Assembly (NCBI GenBank): GCA_023247935.1
Contig: JAHFFM010000047.1
Span: forward strand, 1-11,556
Length of the DNA: 11,556 nucleotides
From: Candidatus Omnitrophota bacterium
GTDB taxonomy: Bacteria; Omnitrophota; Gorgyraeia; 2-02-FULL-51-18
Reading direction: 5' to 3'
Within the stretch, counting starts at the first letter, position 1; each line of letters starts with the position of its first letter. The notes under the pieces are model-generated. The model was not told where the DNA came from. It searched no databases and worked only from the letters and a program-made list of their open reading frames with translations. Of the stretch, positions 1 to 5,850 are shown in pieces. The position numbers and the translations under genes were made by a program.

Positions 1-319
1 GCACCGAAGCGCTCTCAATGCCGTGATTACCAAAGCTCAAACACTCCCGCAGGCGGTTTTGGAATTACCGAAAAGGAAATTTCCAAAAGTAAAATGGACT
101 GACAAAGAAAATCAAATTCTGGTTGAATTTAAAACCGCACGTGAAAAATTCGCGGCCGAACTCAAGCTTAATGCGAGTTTAATCGCAACTAATGCGACAC
201 TTGAAAATTTAGCGATACAAAAACCAAAAGATTTGGAGCAGATGAAGCGATCGGGAATTTTACTGCCCTGGCAAATGGACGTGGTGGGGCAGGAGTTTTT
301 AAAGGTTTTAAACGCTTAG
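1..319 (+). CDS. C-terminal fragment of a probable ribonuclease D (HRDC domain)
   Basis: The reading frame is open from base 2 and runs in from outside the window, so only the last 105 codons are visible, ending at TAG 317-319. The visible part looks like an HRDC helical domain. It has a basic proline-containing linker, then AREKFAAELKLNASLIATN, then NATLENLAIQKPKDLEQM, and finally a G-x-x-x-PWQ-x-x-x-x-G-x-x-FL helix close to the C-terminus. This order matches the tail of RNase D (rnd), a 3'-5' exoribonuclease that trims tRNA 3' ends, in which HRDC domains help bind RNA. The catalytic DEDD exonuclease domain would lie upstream and cannot be checked. A RecQ-type helicase tail is the main alternative. 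A GTG at 23 could be read as a start, but the homology-like sequence continues upstream of it, so it is probably internal. Confidence 0.62.
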   Translation, partial: HRSALNAVITKAQTLPQAVLELPKRKFPKVKWTDKENQILVEFKTAREKFAAELKLNASLIATNATLENLAIQKPKDLEQMKRSGILLPWQMDVVGQEFLKVLNA

Positions 320-339
320 TTTGCTAGTAACGCATTCGA

Positions 340-366
340 TTGATTTAGCACACTCTCTGGTATAAT
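340..366 (+). promoter_or_regulatory. Sigma-70-type promoter with extended -10, upstream of gatC
   Basis: A consensus -10 TATAAT lies at 361-366, preceded by TGG at 358-360, which gives the extended -10 form TGnTATAAT. A partial -35 (TTGATT, 340-345) lies 15 bp upstream, a short spacer that the extended -10 may compensate for. It sits in the only gap between the RNase D-like gene and gatC. The expected start of transcription is about 7 nt after the -10, near 373, which is at or within about 2 nt of the gatC ATG at 375. The mRNA would therefore be leaderless or nearly so. It probably drives the gatC-gatA-gatB-ctpA-deacetylase operon. Confidence 0.6.
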
Positions 367-374
367 CAAACCCC

Positions 375-668
375 ATGAAATCCATTAATTTAAAGCATGT
401 GGCGCGCCTGGCCAGGCTCCACCTTTCCGATGAGGAATTGAAATTTTTTGAAACGCAAGTGGCTCAAATTCTCTCTTTTGTCGAAAAGCTTGACGAAGTC
501 AAAGGGATCGAGAAAGTAGAACCTACGAGCCATCCATTCCATTTTTCGGATGTTTTCCGGGAAGATGAGCCCAAACCCTCGATTTCCATCGAAGAATTTT
601 TGAAAAGATCCCCTTCCTCCAAGGGTCGTTTTTTCCAGGTTCCAAAAGTGATTGAGGATAAAAACTAA
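375..668 (+). CDS. gatC: Asp-tRNA(Asn)/Glu-tRNA(Gln) amidotransferase subunit C (GatC)
   Basis: This 97-residue protein has the usual GatC length and layout. An N-terminal helical region (about 5-45) contains VARLARLHLSDEEL and a QVAQILSFVEKLDEV helix. It is followed by the EPTSHP segment and an extended tail with FREDEPKPS (about 61-69) and RFFQVPKVIE near the end. GatC wraps around the GatA-GatB interface and stabilises the heterotrimer that converts misacylated Glu-tRNA(Gln) or Asp-tRNA(Asn) to the amide form. The ATG at 375 is the only sensible start and gives the standard N-terminus. There is no Shine-Dalgarno sequence, and a consensus -10 element ends just 8 nt upstream, so initiation is probably leaderless. 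gatA begins 11 nt after the stop, in the common gatC-gatA-gatB order. Confidence 0.95.
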   Translation: MKSINLKHVARLARLHLSDEELKFFETQVAQILSFVEKLDEVKGIEKVEPTSHPFHFSDVFREDEPKPSISIEEFLKRSPSSKGRFFQVPKVIEDKN

Positions 669-679
669 ACCAAGGTCTT

Positions 680-2128
680 ATGAGCAAATTTTCTCATTTC
701 ACAGCAAATCGTTTATCCGAGCTTTATCAAAAAAATGAATGCACTCAAAAGCAGGTTTTGGATTGCATGGAAAAGTGCATTTCCGAGCGCGACACGGATG
801 CCCGCAAAATAAACGCCTATGTGCCGGGAAGGGAACGTCGGCCCGTTCATCGCAAGGCGGACAAAAATTCCCCTTTATGGGGTGTCCCGATTGCCATTAA
901 AGACAATATTTGCGTCGAAAGCTTTGAAACCACCTGTGCTTCCAAAATTTTGAAAAATTTTACGGCGCCATACAACGCCACCGTGATTGAAAAATTATTG
1001 GACGTCGGCGCCGTGGTTTACGGTCACACAAATATGGACGAATTCGCGTTCGGATCCAGCTGCGAAACATCTTGTTATGGCCCCACCAGAAATCCCCGCG
1101 ACCCGGAAAGGGTGCCGGGTGGTTCAAGCGGCGGTTCAGCGGCGGCCGTGGCGGATCACACAGCGATTGCGGCTTTGGGTTCGGATACCGGCGGCTCGAT
1201 TCGTCAGCCGGCGGCTTTTTGCGGAATTGTCGGGATTAAGCCGACTTATGGCCGCGTGTCGCGTTATGGTTTGGTGGCTTTTGCCTCCAGTTTGGACCAA
1301 ATCGGGCCTTTGACAAAGGATGTGCGGGATTCAGCCATGATTTTGCGGACGATCGCGGGTTATGACCCTAAAGATTCCACGTCCGCGAATATGCCGGTTC
1401 CGGATTATACGGCGTCTCTTGGAAAATCCATCAAAGGACTTAAAATCGGAAGACCGAAGGAATATTTTGAGGCGGGCTTGAGCGCCGAAATCGCGCAAAG
1501 CATTGAAGAATCCATGAAGGCATTGCGTTCTCTGGGCGCTGAAATTGTGGACGTTTCTTTGCCGCATACGCAATATTCCGTGAACGTCTACTACATCGTA
1601 GCGCCTTCGGAAGCCAGTTCCAATCTCGCGCGTTTTGACGGCGTGCGTTACGGGCATCGCACGAAGGCCGCGAATTCGCTATTGGAGATGTTTGAGAAAT
1701 CGCGCGGAGAGGGTTTTGGCGCCGAAGCCAAAAGACGCATCATTTTGGGCACTTACAGTCTTTCAAGCGGCTATTATGACGCTTATTATTTGAAAGCCAT
1801 GAAAGTGCGCACATTAATCAAAAATGATTTTGATGAGGCGTTTAAAAAAGTCGACGCGATTTTGACACCCACGGCTCCAACGGGCGCTTTCAAAATCGGA
1901 GAAAAATCCACGAATCCGCTTGAGATGTACCTGTCCGACATTTTTACCATTTCAGCGAATTTGGCGGGAGTGCCAGCCATTTCCATCCCTTGTGGAATAA
2001 CTAAAGGAAATTTGCCGCTGGGTTTGCAATTTTTAGGCAAGCCCTTTGAAGAAGAAACTCTTTTCAAACTGTCTTATGCTTTTGAGCAGGAAACCGGGTG
2101 GCACAAAAAATTAGGGAATGCAAATTAA
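680..2128 (+). CDS. gatA: Asp-tRNA(Asn)/Glu-tRNA(Gln) amidotransferase subunit A (GatA, glutaminase)
   Basis: GatA is the amidase-signature subunit that hydrolyses glutamine and passes ammonia to GatB. The 482-residue length is normal. The catalytic Ser-cisSer-Lys triad is complete: Lys74 in AIKDN, cis-Ser149 in the glycine/serine-rich PGGSSGGSAAA signature, and nucleophile Ser173 in GSDTGGSIRQPA. The spacings (75 and 24 residues) match those known in S. aureus GatA. Conserved blocks GIVGIKPTYGRVSRYGLVAF, ASSLDQIGP and NLAGVPAISIPCG follow. The ATG at 680 is preceded by AAGG at 672-675 with short spacing. The gene is 11 nt from gatC. Downstream there is an unusually long 108-nt gap to gatB that contains inverted repeats, one arm of which starts 4 nt beyond the gatA stop codon. 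Confidence 0.97.
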   Translation: MSKFSHFTANRLSELYQKNECTQKQVLDCMEKCISERDTDARKINAYVPGRERRPVHRKADKNSPLWGVPIAIKDNICVESFETTCASKILKNFTAPYNATVIEKLLDVGAVVYGHTNMDEFAFGSSCETSCYGPTRNPRDPERVPGGSSGGSAAAVADHTAIAALGSDTGGSIRQPAAFCGIVGIKPTYGRVSRYGLVAFASSLDQIGPLTKDVRDSAMILRTIAGYDPKDSTSANMPVPDYTASLGKSIKGLKIGRPKEYFEAGLSAEIAQSIEESMKALRSLGAEIVDVSLPHTQYSVNVYYIVAPSEASSNLARFDGVRYGHRTKAANSLLEMFEKSRGEGFGAEAKRRIILGTYSLSSGYYDAYYLKAMKVRTLIKNDFDEAFKKVDAILTPTAPTGAFKIGEKSTNPLEMYLSDIFTISANLAGVPAISIPCGITKGNLPLGLQFLGKPFEEETLFKLSYAFEQETGWHKKLGNAN

Positions 2129-2132
2129 TGCG

Positions 2133-2230
2133 CGGACGTGGTCCGAATGATGTCTTATGATAACAAACAGTCTGTTTGAAATATTTAACGAATCGTGGAT
2201 TGCAAAACTCTGTACCGCGGACCATGTCCG
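2133..2230. repeat. 13-bp inverted repeat enclosing the gatA-gatB gap
   Basis: The left arm at 2133-2145 is CGGACGTGGTCCG and the right arm at 2218-2230 is CGGACCATGTCCG. As RNA, all 13 positions pair (2133 with 2230 through 2145 with 2218), with one G-U wobble at 2138/2225, closing a 72-nt loop. Each arm is also its own dyad: a 5-bp stem CGGAC/GTCCG with a 3-nt loop, GTG on the left and CAT on the right. The RNA can therefore form either two small hairpins or one long helix. The element starts 4 nt after the gatA stop and ends 6 nt before the gatB ATG. It may be a translational-coupling structure or a very short inserted palindromic element. The pairing is read directly from the sequence; the function is inference. 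Confidence 0.6.
2164..2178. promoter_or_regulatory. 15-bp palindrome inside the gatA-gatB gap
   Basis: CAAACAGTCTGTTTG is a perfect dyad of 7-bp arms around a single central T. As DNA it has the form of an operator for a dimeric repressor. As RNA it would fold into a stem of about 6 bp with a tight loop. It lies within the loop of the surrounding 13-bp inverted repeat. A second small dyad, AATC-GTG-GATT, follows at 2191-2201. No promoter consensus good enough to call was found next to it, so the role is unknown. Confidence 0.4.
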
Positions 2231-2236
2231 GTCAAT

Positions 2237-3667
2237 ATGCTAACAACCATCGGATTAGAAGTCCACGTCCAACTTGGTTCAAAAACCAAGATTTTTTGCG
2301 GCTGCGAGGTTTTGTTCGGTTCCGCGCCGAATAAAAATGTTTGCCCCGTGTGTCTGGGGCTTCCGGGCTCTTTGCCTGTTTTGAATAAACAAGTGTTTTA
2401 TCTGGGGTTGAAAGCGGTTCTGGCTTTAGGCGGCGAGCCGTCAACTTTTGTTAAATTTGACCGGAAAAATTATTTTTATCCGGATTTGCCCAAAGGTTAT
2501 CAAATTTCCCAGTATGATCACCCGCTCGGGAAGGGCGGTGTCATTGAAGTGATGGCTGGCGGCCAAATCAAAAAAATCCGCATTAACCGACTGCATTTGG
2601 AAGAAGATGCGGGAAAACTTTTACATGACCAGTCGCCGGACTCAAGCGTTGTGGATTTGAACCGCGCGGGGACACCTTTAGCTGAAATCGTCAGTGAGCC
2701 GGATCTGGAAAGCGCGGAACAGGCTTATGAATACCTCACTTTTTTAAAAGCCCTTATGCGTGCCGTCGGCGCTTCTGAATGTGACATGGAAAAAGGCCAG
2801 CTCCGCTGCGACGCCAATGTCTCTATCCGAAAAAACGCTTCCGATCCTTTGGGCAAAAGAGTGGAAATTAAAAACCTGAATTCTTTTAAAGCGGTTAAAG
2901 CCGCGATTGAACACGAAGTTGAAAGACAGTCTTTGGCTTATGAGAAAGGCGAAGTCATCGCGCAGGAGACCCGTTTGTGGGATGATACGCGGCAAAAAAC
3001 ATTTTCCATGCGCTCCAAAGAAGAGGCGCATGATTATCGCTATTTTCCGGAACCGGATCTTGTGCCTTTTACTTTGAAAAAGGAAGAGATTGAGAAGATT
3101 CGCGCTACGCTTCCGGAGCTGCCAAAAGCGAAATTGAGTCGTTTCATCGCACAATACGGTTTATCGGCTTATGACGCCGGAATTTTAACCCAGGAAAAAG
3201 AAGAGGCTGATTTTTTCGAATCCTGCGTCAAACATTCTTCTCCCAAAACCGTGGCCAATTGGATGACGGGACCTGTCGCCGCTTATGTAAACGCCAAATC
3301 AATTTCATTTTCGGAATTAGGCCTCAAACAAGAATGGTTGATTGAGATGATCAAACTGGTAGAATCCTCCGCTATCAGTTTTCAGGCCGCAAAAGAGAAG
3401 CTTCTCCCCGAAGTGATTGAGCAAAAAAAGGAACCACGCCAGGTTATGAAAGAAAAAGGGCTTGAGCAGGTTTCCGATGACACTCAGCTCATGCAATGGA
3501 TTTCCGAAGTGATTCAGGCTAACCCCAAGGTGGTGGCTGATTTCAAATCAGGCAAGGAAGCCGCCGCCATGTTCTTGGTAGGGCAAGCCATGAAAAAAAG
3601 CCAAGGCAAGGCAAATCCTATTAAAGTCAAAGAGCTTATGATTTTGAAGCTTTCACAAACGTCGTAA
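2237..3667 (+). CDS. gatB: Asp-tRNA(Asn)/Glu-tRNA(Gln) amidotransferase subunit B (GatB)
   Basis: GatB binds the misacylated tRNA, phosphorylates its Glu or Asp side chain with ATP and amidates it with ammonia channelled from GatA. From the ATG at 2237 the protein has 476 residues and begins TTIGLEVHVQL, the canonical N-terminus. The in-frame GTG at 2195 would add 14 residues (MDCKTLYRGPCPVN) that do not resemble the family and overlap the inverted repeat, so the ATG is preferred. Four Zn-type cysteines are present (Cys21, Cys23, Cys36, Cys39 in FCGCE and CPVCLGLPG), along with His10 of the metal site. DRKNYFYPDLPKGYQISQYD, HLEEDAGKLLHD, DLNRAGTPLAEIVSEPD, DANVSIR and EIKNLNSFKA are all present. 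The C-terminus carries the YqeY-like tRNA-binding tail ending MKKSQGKANP. No clear Shine-Dalgarno precedes the ATG. Confidence 0.95.
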   Translation: MLTTIGLEVHVQLGSKTKIFCGCEVLFGSAPNKNVCPVCLGLPGSLPVLNKQVFYLGLKAVLALGGEPSTFVKFDRKNYFYPDLPKGYQISQYDHPLGKGGVIEVMAGGQIKKIRINRLHLEEDAGKLLHDQSPDSSVVDLNRAGTPLAEIVSEPDLESAEQAYEYLTFLKALMRAVGASECDMEKGQLRCDANVSIRKNASDPLGKRVEIKNLNSFKAVKAAIEHEVERQSLAYEKGEVIAQETRLWDDTRQKTFSMRSKEEAHDYRYFPEPDLVPFTLKKEEIEKIRATLPELPKAKLSRFIAQYGLSAYDAGILTQEKEEADFFESCVKHSSPKTVANWMTGPVAAYVNAKSISFSELGLKQEWLIEMIKLVESSAISFQAAKEKLLPEVIEQKKEPRQVMKEKGLEQVSDDTQLMQWISEVIQANPKVVADFKSGKEAAAMFLVGQAMKKSQGKANPIKVKELMILKLSQTS

Positions 3668-3695
3668 GAAAAACAACGGCCGGCTTGCCCAACTA

Positions 3696-4862
3696 ATGAA
3701 AAAGTTTTATCTTTATACCGCTGTTTGCCTTTTATTTGCCGCGTTATTTTTTGGTTTCATATCAAAAAACCCGGCCACGGCTTTTTCCGACCGCAACTCT
3801 TTCAAAAGACAGCTCGACCTTTTGTCCTACGTGGCGACGCTCGTGCAAACCAGTTTTGTGCAGGAAGTTGATTCAGAGCGTCTTTTTCATGGAGCGATGT
3901 CCGGTCTTTTAAAAACTTTGGACCCTTACAGCCAGTTTTTGGACGCCAAAGCCTACGAAGCTTTGAAAGCCGATACCACCGGCCGTTTTGGAGGTTTAGG
4001 GATGGAAGTGAGCGTGAAGGGCGGAATACTTCATGTAATCGCGCCGCTTGCCGACTCTCCGGCGGATATAGCCGGAATCAAACCCGGAGACGTGATCAAC
4101 CAAATTGATGGAATTAACACTAAGGATTTTTCATTAACCGATGCGGTTCAGAAGTTAAGGGGAGAGCCGGGAAGTTTAGTGAAACTCACCGTTATCCGCG
4201 ATGAGGAGCCGAAACCGCTTGAATTTTCCATCGAGAGGAAAATTATCCAAGCCGAAGGCATCCGCGAGGCGAAAATGATGGAGCCGGGCGTGGGATATAT
4301 CCGCATCGCGGAATTCCAAGAAAAAACACCCGCTGATTTTAAAAAAGAACTTGAGCGATTGTCGTCACAAGGCGCATCAGGTCTTATTTTGGATTTGCGG
4401 AATAATCCCGGAGGACTTTTGGAATCCGCGGTAAAAGTGACGGAAAATTTTGTTCCCAGAAACCAGCTCATTGTTTCAACCCGCGGAAAAAGTCCTTCGA
4501 AAAACCGCGAATACCGATCCTCGACGCAATTTCCGCTGCATTTTCAAAAAATAGCGGTTATTATTAACCGGGGAAGCGCATCCGGCTCTGAAATTTTATC
4601 CGGCGCTTTGCAGGATCTCGAGCTCGCGCGTATTTTTGGGAAAAAATCTTACGGAAAAGGCTGCGTGCAAACACTTACGGTTTTGCCGGACGGTTCAGCC
4701 GTAAGAATTACGACAAGTTTTTATTACACGCCTAAAGGCCGCTTGATTCATGAAATCGGAATTTCTCCGGATGAAGAAGTTTTTGACGACGTCAAAAGCG
4801 GACAGGATAAAACCTTGGAAGCCGCACTCAGCTGGGTAAAAAAACAAAATGAAACAATATAA
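3696..4862 (+). CDS. ctpA: S41-family C-terminal processing peptidase (CtpA/Prc type), membrane anchored
   Basis: This 388-residue serine protease of the carboxy-terminal-processing family acts outside the cytoplasmic membrane. Residues about 4-22 form a hydrophobic signal or anchor segment after MKK. An N-terminal helical part includes TLDPYSQFLD (about 74-83). A PDZ domain follows (about 95-170: FGGLGMEVSVKGG, ADIAGIKPGDVINQIDG). The S41 catalytic core contains GYIRIAEFQ, LILDLRNNPGG, RGSASGSEILSGALQD and KSYGKGCVQT. The expected Ser-Lys-Gln catalytic set is present at Ser296, Lys321 and Gln325. In Gram-negative bacteria such proteases often process or degrade envelope proteins, including peptidoglycan hydrolases and their regulators. 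The gene starts 28 nt after gatB, with no obvious Shine-Dalgarno, and its last 14 nt overlap the deacetylase gene, implying translational coupling. The substrate is unknown. Confidence 0.93.
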   Translation: MKKFYLYTAVCLLFAALFFGFISKNPATAFSDRNSFKRQLDLLSYVATLVQTSFVQEVDSERLFHGAMSGLLKTLDPYSQFLDAKAYEALKADTTGRFGGLGMEVSVKGGILHVIAPLADSPADIAGIKPGDVINQIDGINTKDFSLTDAVQKLRGEPGSLVKLTVIRDEEPKPLEFSIERKIIQAEGIREAKMMEPGVGYIRIAEFQEKTPADFKKELERLSSQGASGLILDLRNNPGGLLESAVKVTENFVPRNQLIVSTRGKSPSKNREYRSSTQFPLHFQKIAVIINRGSASGSEILSGALQDLELARIFGKKSYGKGCVQTLTVLPDGSAVRITTSFYYTPKGRLIHEIGISPDEEVFDDVKSGQDKTLEAALSWVKKQNETI

Positions 4863-5736
4863 ATATTCAAACGGTTCTAATAAGCCGGTATTGATTTTTT
4901 CTATTATTTTTATTTTAGTTGTAGGTTTTTTTACGGCCAGATGGTTGATTCCGCATGGCAAAAAGCATGTGGCGTCCGCCACAAAGGTGACGGAAAAGGC
5001 AAAAAATAAAATTATCTCGGCTAAACCGGTTCTGCCTGTTGTCATCCAACCGAAACCATCTGAAAAATCAGGCGGCGAGCCTAAAATGGCCATTATCCTC
5101 GATGACTGGGGCCAGAGTTCGGTGTTACTGGAAAGAGCCATTGCCATTAAGCGGCCTTTGACGCTGGCGGTTATTCCTCATCTTTCCAAGAGTCGGGACA
5201 TAGCTGAAAAAGCGAAGGCGAATGGTTTGGGCGTGATGCTTCATATGCCGATGCAGCCCAAAGGCAAGAAACAGGCCACGGAACCGCATATGATTCTGAC
5301 CACTTCCTCGGAGGCTCAAATCATCCAATATCTCAAACAAGCGCTTGAAAGTGTTCCTTATGTCCAGGGAGTGAATAACCACCAGGGTTCTGCGGCTACC
5401 AGTGACGAGCGCGTAATGCGCATTGTTCTGACCTACCTGAAGAAAAAAGGACTGTTTTTTATCGACAGCCATGTCATAGCTTCGTCCGTTGCCGGAAAAG
5501 TCGCGGAAGAAGTGGGGATTCGTTTTGAGCAGCGTGATGTGTTTATTGACAATCAACCGGCTGTTGAGGCTGTGATGGCCAAATTAAAGGAAGCTGAACA
5601 TTTGGCATTAGCTCACGGCCGTGTGGTTGTGATTGGGCATGATAAAAAAAATACGTTGGAAGCTATCCGCCAAATGGTGCCGGAAATTGAAAAGAATGGA
5701 ATTCAGTTGGTATTGATCCGGGATTTAGTCGAATGA
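4849..5736 (+). CDS. Divergent polysaccharide deacetylase family protein (YibQ-like)
   Basis: This 295-residue protein has an N-terminal membrane anchor (about 13-33) and a low-complexity Lys/Pro linker (about 38-76). These are followed by a NodB-like barrel of the divergent polysaccharide deacetylase family (Pfam Polysacc_deac_2, YibQ of E. coli). Visible family motifs are AIILDDWG (Asp85, Asp86), LTLAVIPH, GVMLHMPMQP (His132), GVNNHQGSAATSD (His178), GLFFIDSHVIASS (Asp206), RDVFIDN and VVVIGHDKKNTLEAI (His264). The predicted site is periplasmic, and the role is likely peptidoglycan or polysaccharide modification, but the family is poorly characterised biochemically. It overlaps ctpA by 14 nt, echoing the envC-ctpA-yibQ neighbourhood of many Gram-negatives, although no envC is present here. 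The ATG at 4849 is chosen because it puts a short basic stretch before the membrane segment. Confidence 0.88.
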   Translation: MKQYKYSNGSNKPVLIFSIIFILVVGFFTARWLIPHGKKHVASATKVTEKAKNKIISAKPVLPVVIQPKPSEKSGGEPKMAIILDDWGQSSVLLERAIAIKRPLTLAVIPHLSKSRDIAEKAKANGLGVMLHMPMQPKGKKQATEPHMILTTSSEAQIIQYLKQALESVPYVQGVNNHQGSAATSDERVMRIVLTYLKKKGLFFIDSHVIASSVAGKVAEEVGIRFEQRDVFIDNQPAVEAVMAKLKEAEHLALAHGRVVVIGHDKKNTLEAIRQMVPEIEKNGIQLVLIRDLVE

Positions 5737-5742
5737 ATGTAC

Positions 5743-5763
5743 GGGCGAGCCTTGTGCCCGCCC
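5743..5763 (+). repeat. GC-rich hairpin just after the deacetylase gene
   Basis: GGGCGAGC (5743-5750) pairs with GTGCCCGCCC bases 5756-5763 to give an 8-position stem with one A-C mismatch (5748/5758) and the loop CTTGT. It begins 7 nt after the stop codon of the deacetylase gene. The next bases are TTCTAAAGG, without a U-tract, so this is not a convincing intrinsic terminator. The form resembles short intergenic palindromic repeats that occur in many copies in some genomes. It could also act as a 3' mRNA-stabilising stem at the end of the first operon. Confidence 0.4.
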
Positions 5764-5785
5764 TTCTAAAGGTAGAGTAATGATT

Positions 5786-5833
5786 GGGGAGTGGGGGTGG
5801 GTTGTGAGTAGTGAGGCTGGGATGGGGGTGGGG
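5786..5833 (+). other. G-tract cluster with G-quadruplex potential in the tsaD leader
   Basis: Six runs of three to five G lie on the coding strand at 5786-5789, 5793-5797, 5799-5801, 5819-5821, 5824-5828 and 5830-5833. They form two clusters of three runs separated by a 17-nt stretch. Within a cluster the loops are only 1-3 nt, and two clusters together supply enough runs for an intramolecular quadruplex with one long loop. The tract ends 17 nt before the tsaD ATG. Such a tract is out of character with the rest of the window. Whether it folds, or is simply a low-complexity stretch, cannot be settled by reading. Confidence 0.45.
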
Positions 5834-5850
5834 AAGCATTCGGATTTTTT

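Noticed and set aside
2128..2160. A 10-codon ORF (MRGRGPNDVL) whose ATG overlaps the gatA stop in TAATG, with AGGGA upstream.
   Set aside because: It is very short and its sequence is dictated by the inverted-repeat arm. It could be a leader peptide but there is no independent support.
2164..2178. The CAAACAGTCTGTTTG palindrome as a LexA/SOS box.
   Set aside because: It does not match CTGT-N8-ACAG or GAAC-N4-GTTC; the half-sites are in the opposite orientation and too close.
2195..2236. GTG at 2195 as the gatB start, adding 14 residues.
   Set aside because: The extension does not resemble GatB N-termini, overlaps the right arm of the inverted repeat, and the ATG at 2237 gives the canonical start.
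2744..3154. Long open frame on the - strand inside gatB (136 codons), and similar - strand frames inside ctpA and the deacetylase gene (4695-5147, 5125-5556).
   Set aside because: They are antisense shadows of well-recognised genes, with no family resemblance and no start signals.
3668..3695. GC-rich stretch CGGCCGGCTTGCC between gatB and ctpA as a terminator or operator.
   Set aside because: Only very short self-complementary pieces and no U-tract; spacing fits simple read-through within an operon.
5743..5772. Intrinsic terminator after the deacetylase gene.
   Set aside because: The stem has a mismatch and is followed by TTCTAAAGG, with no U-tract.
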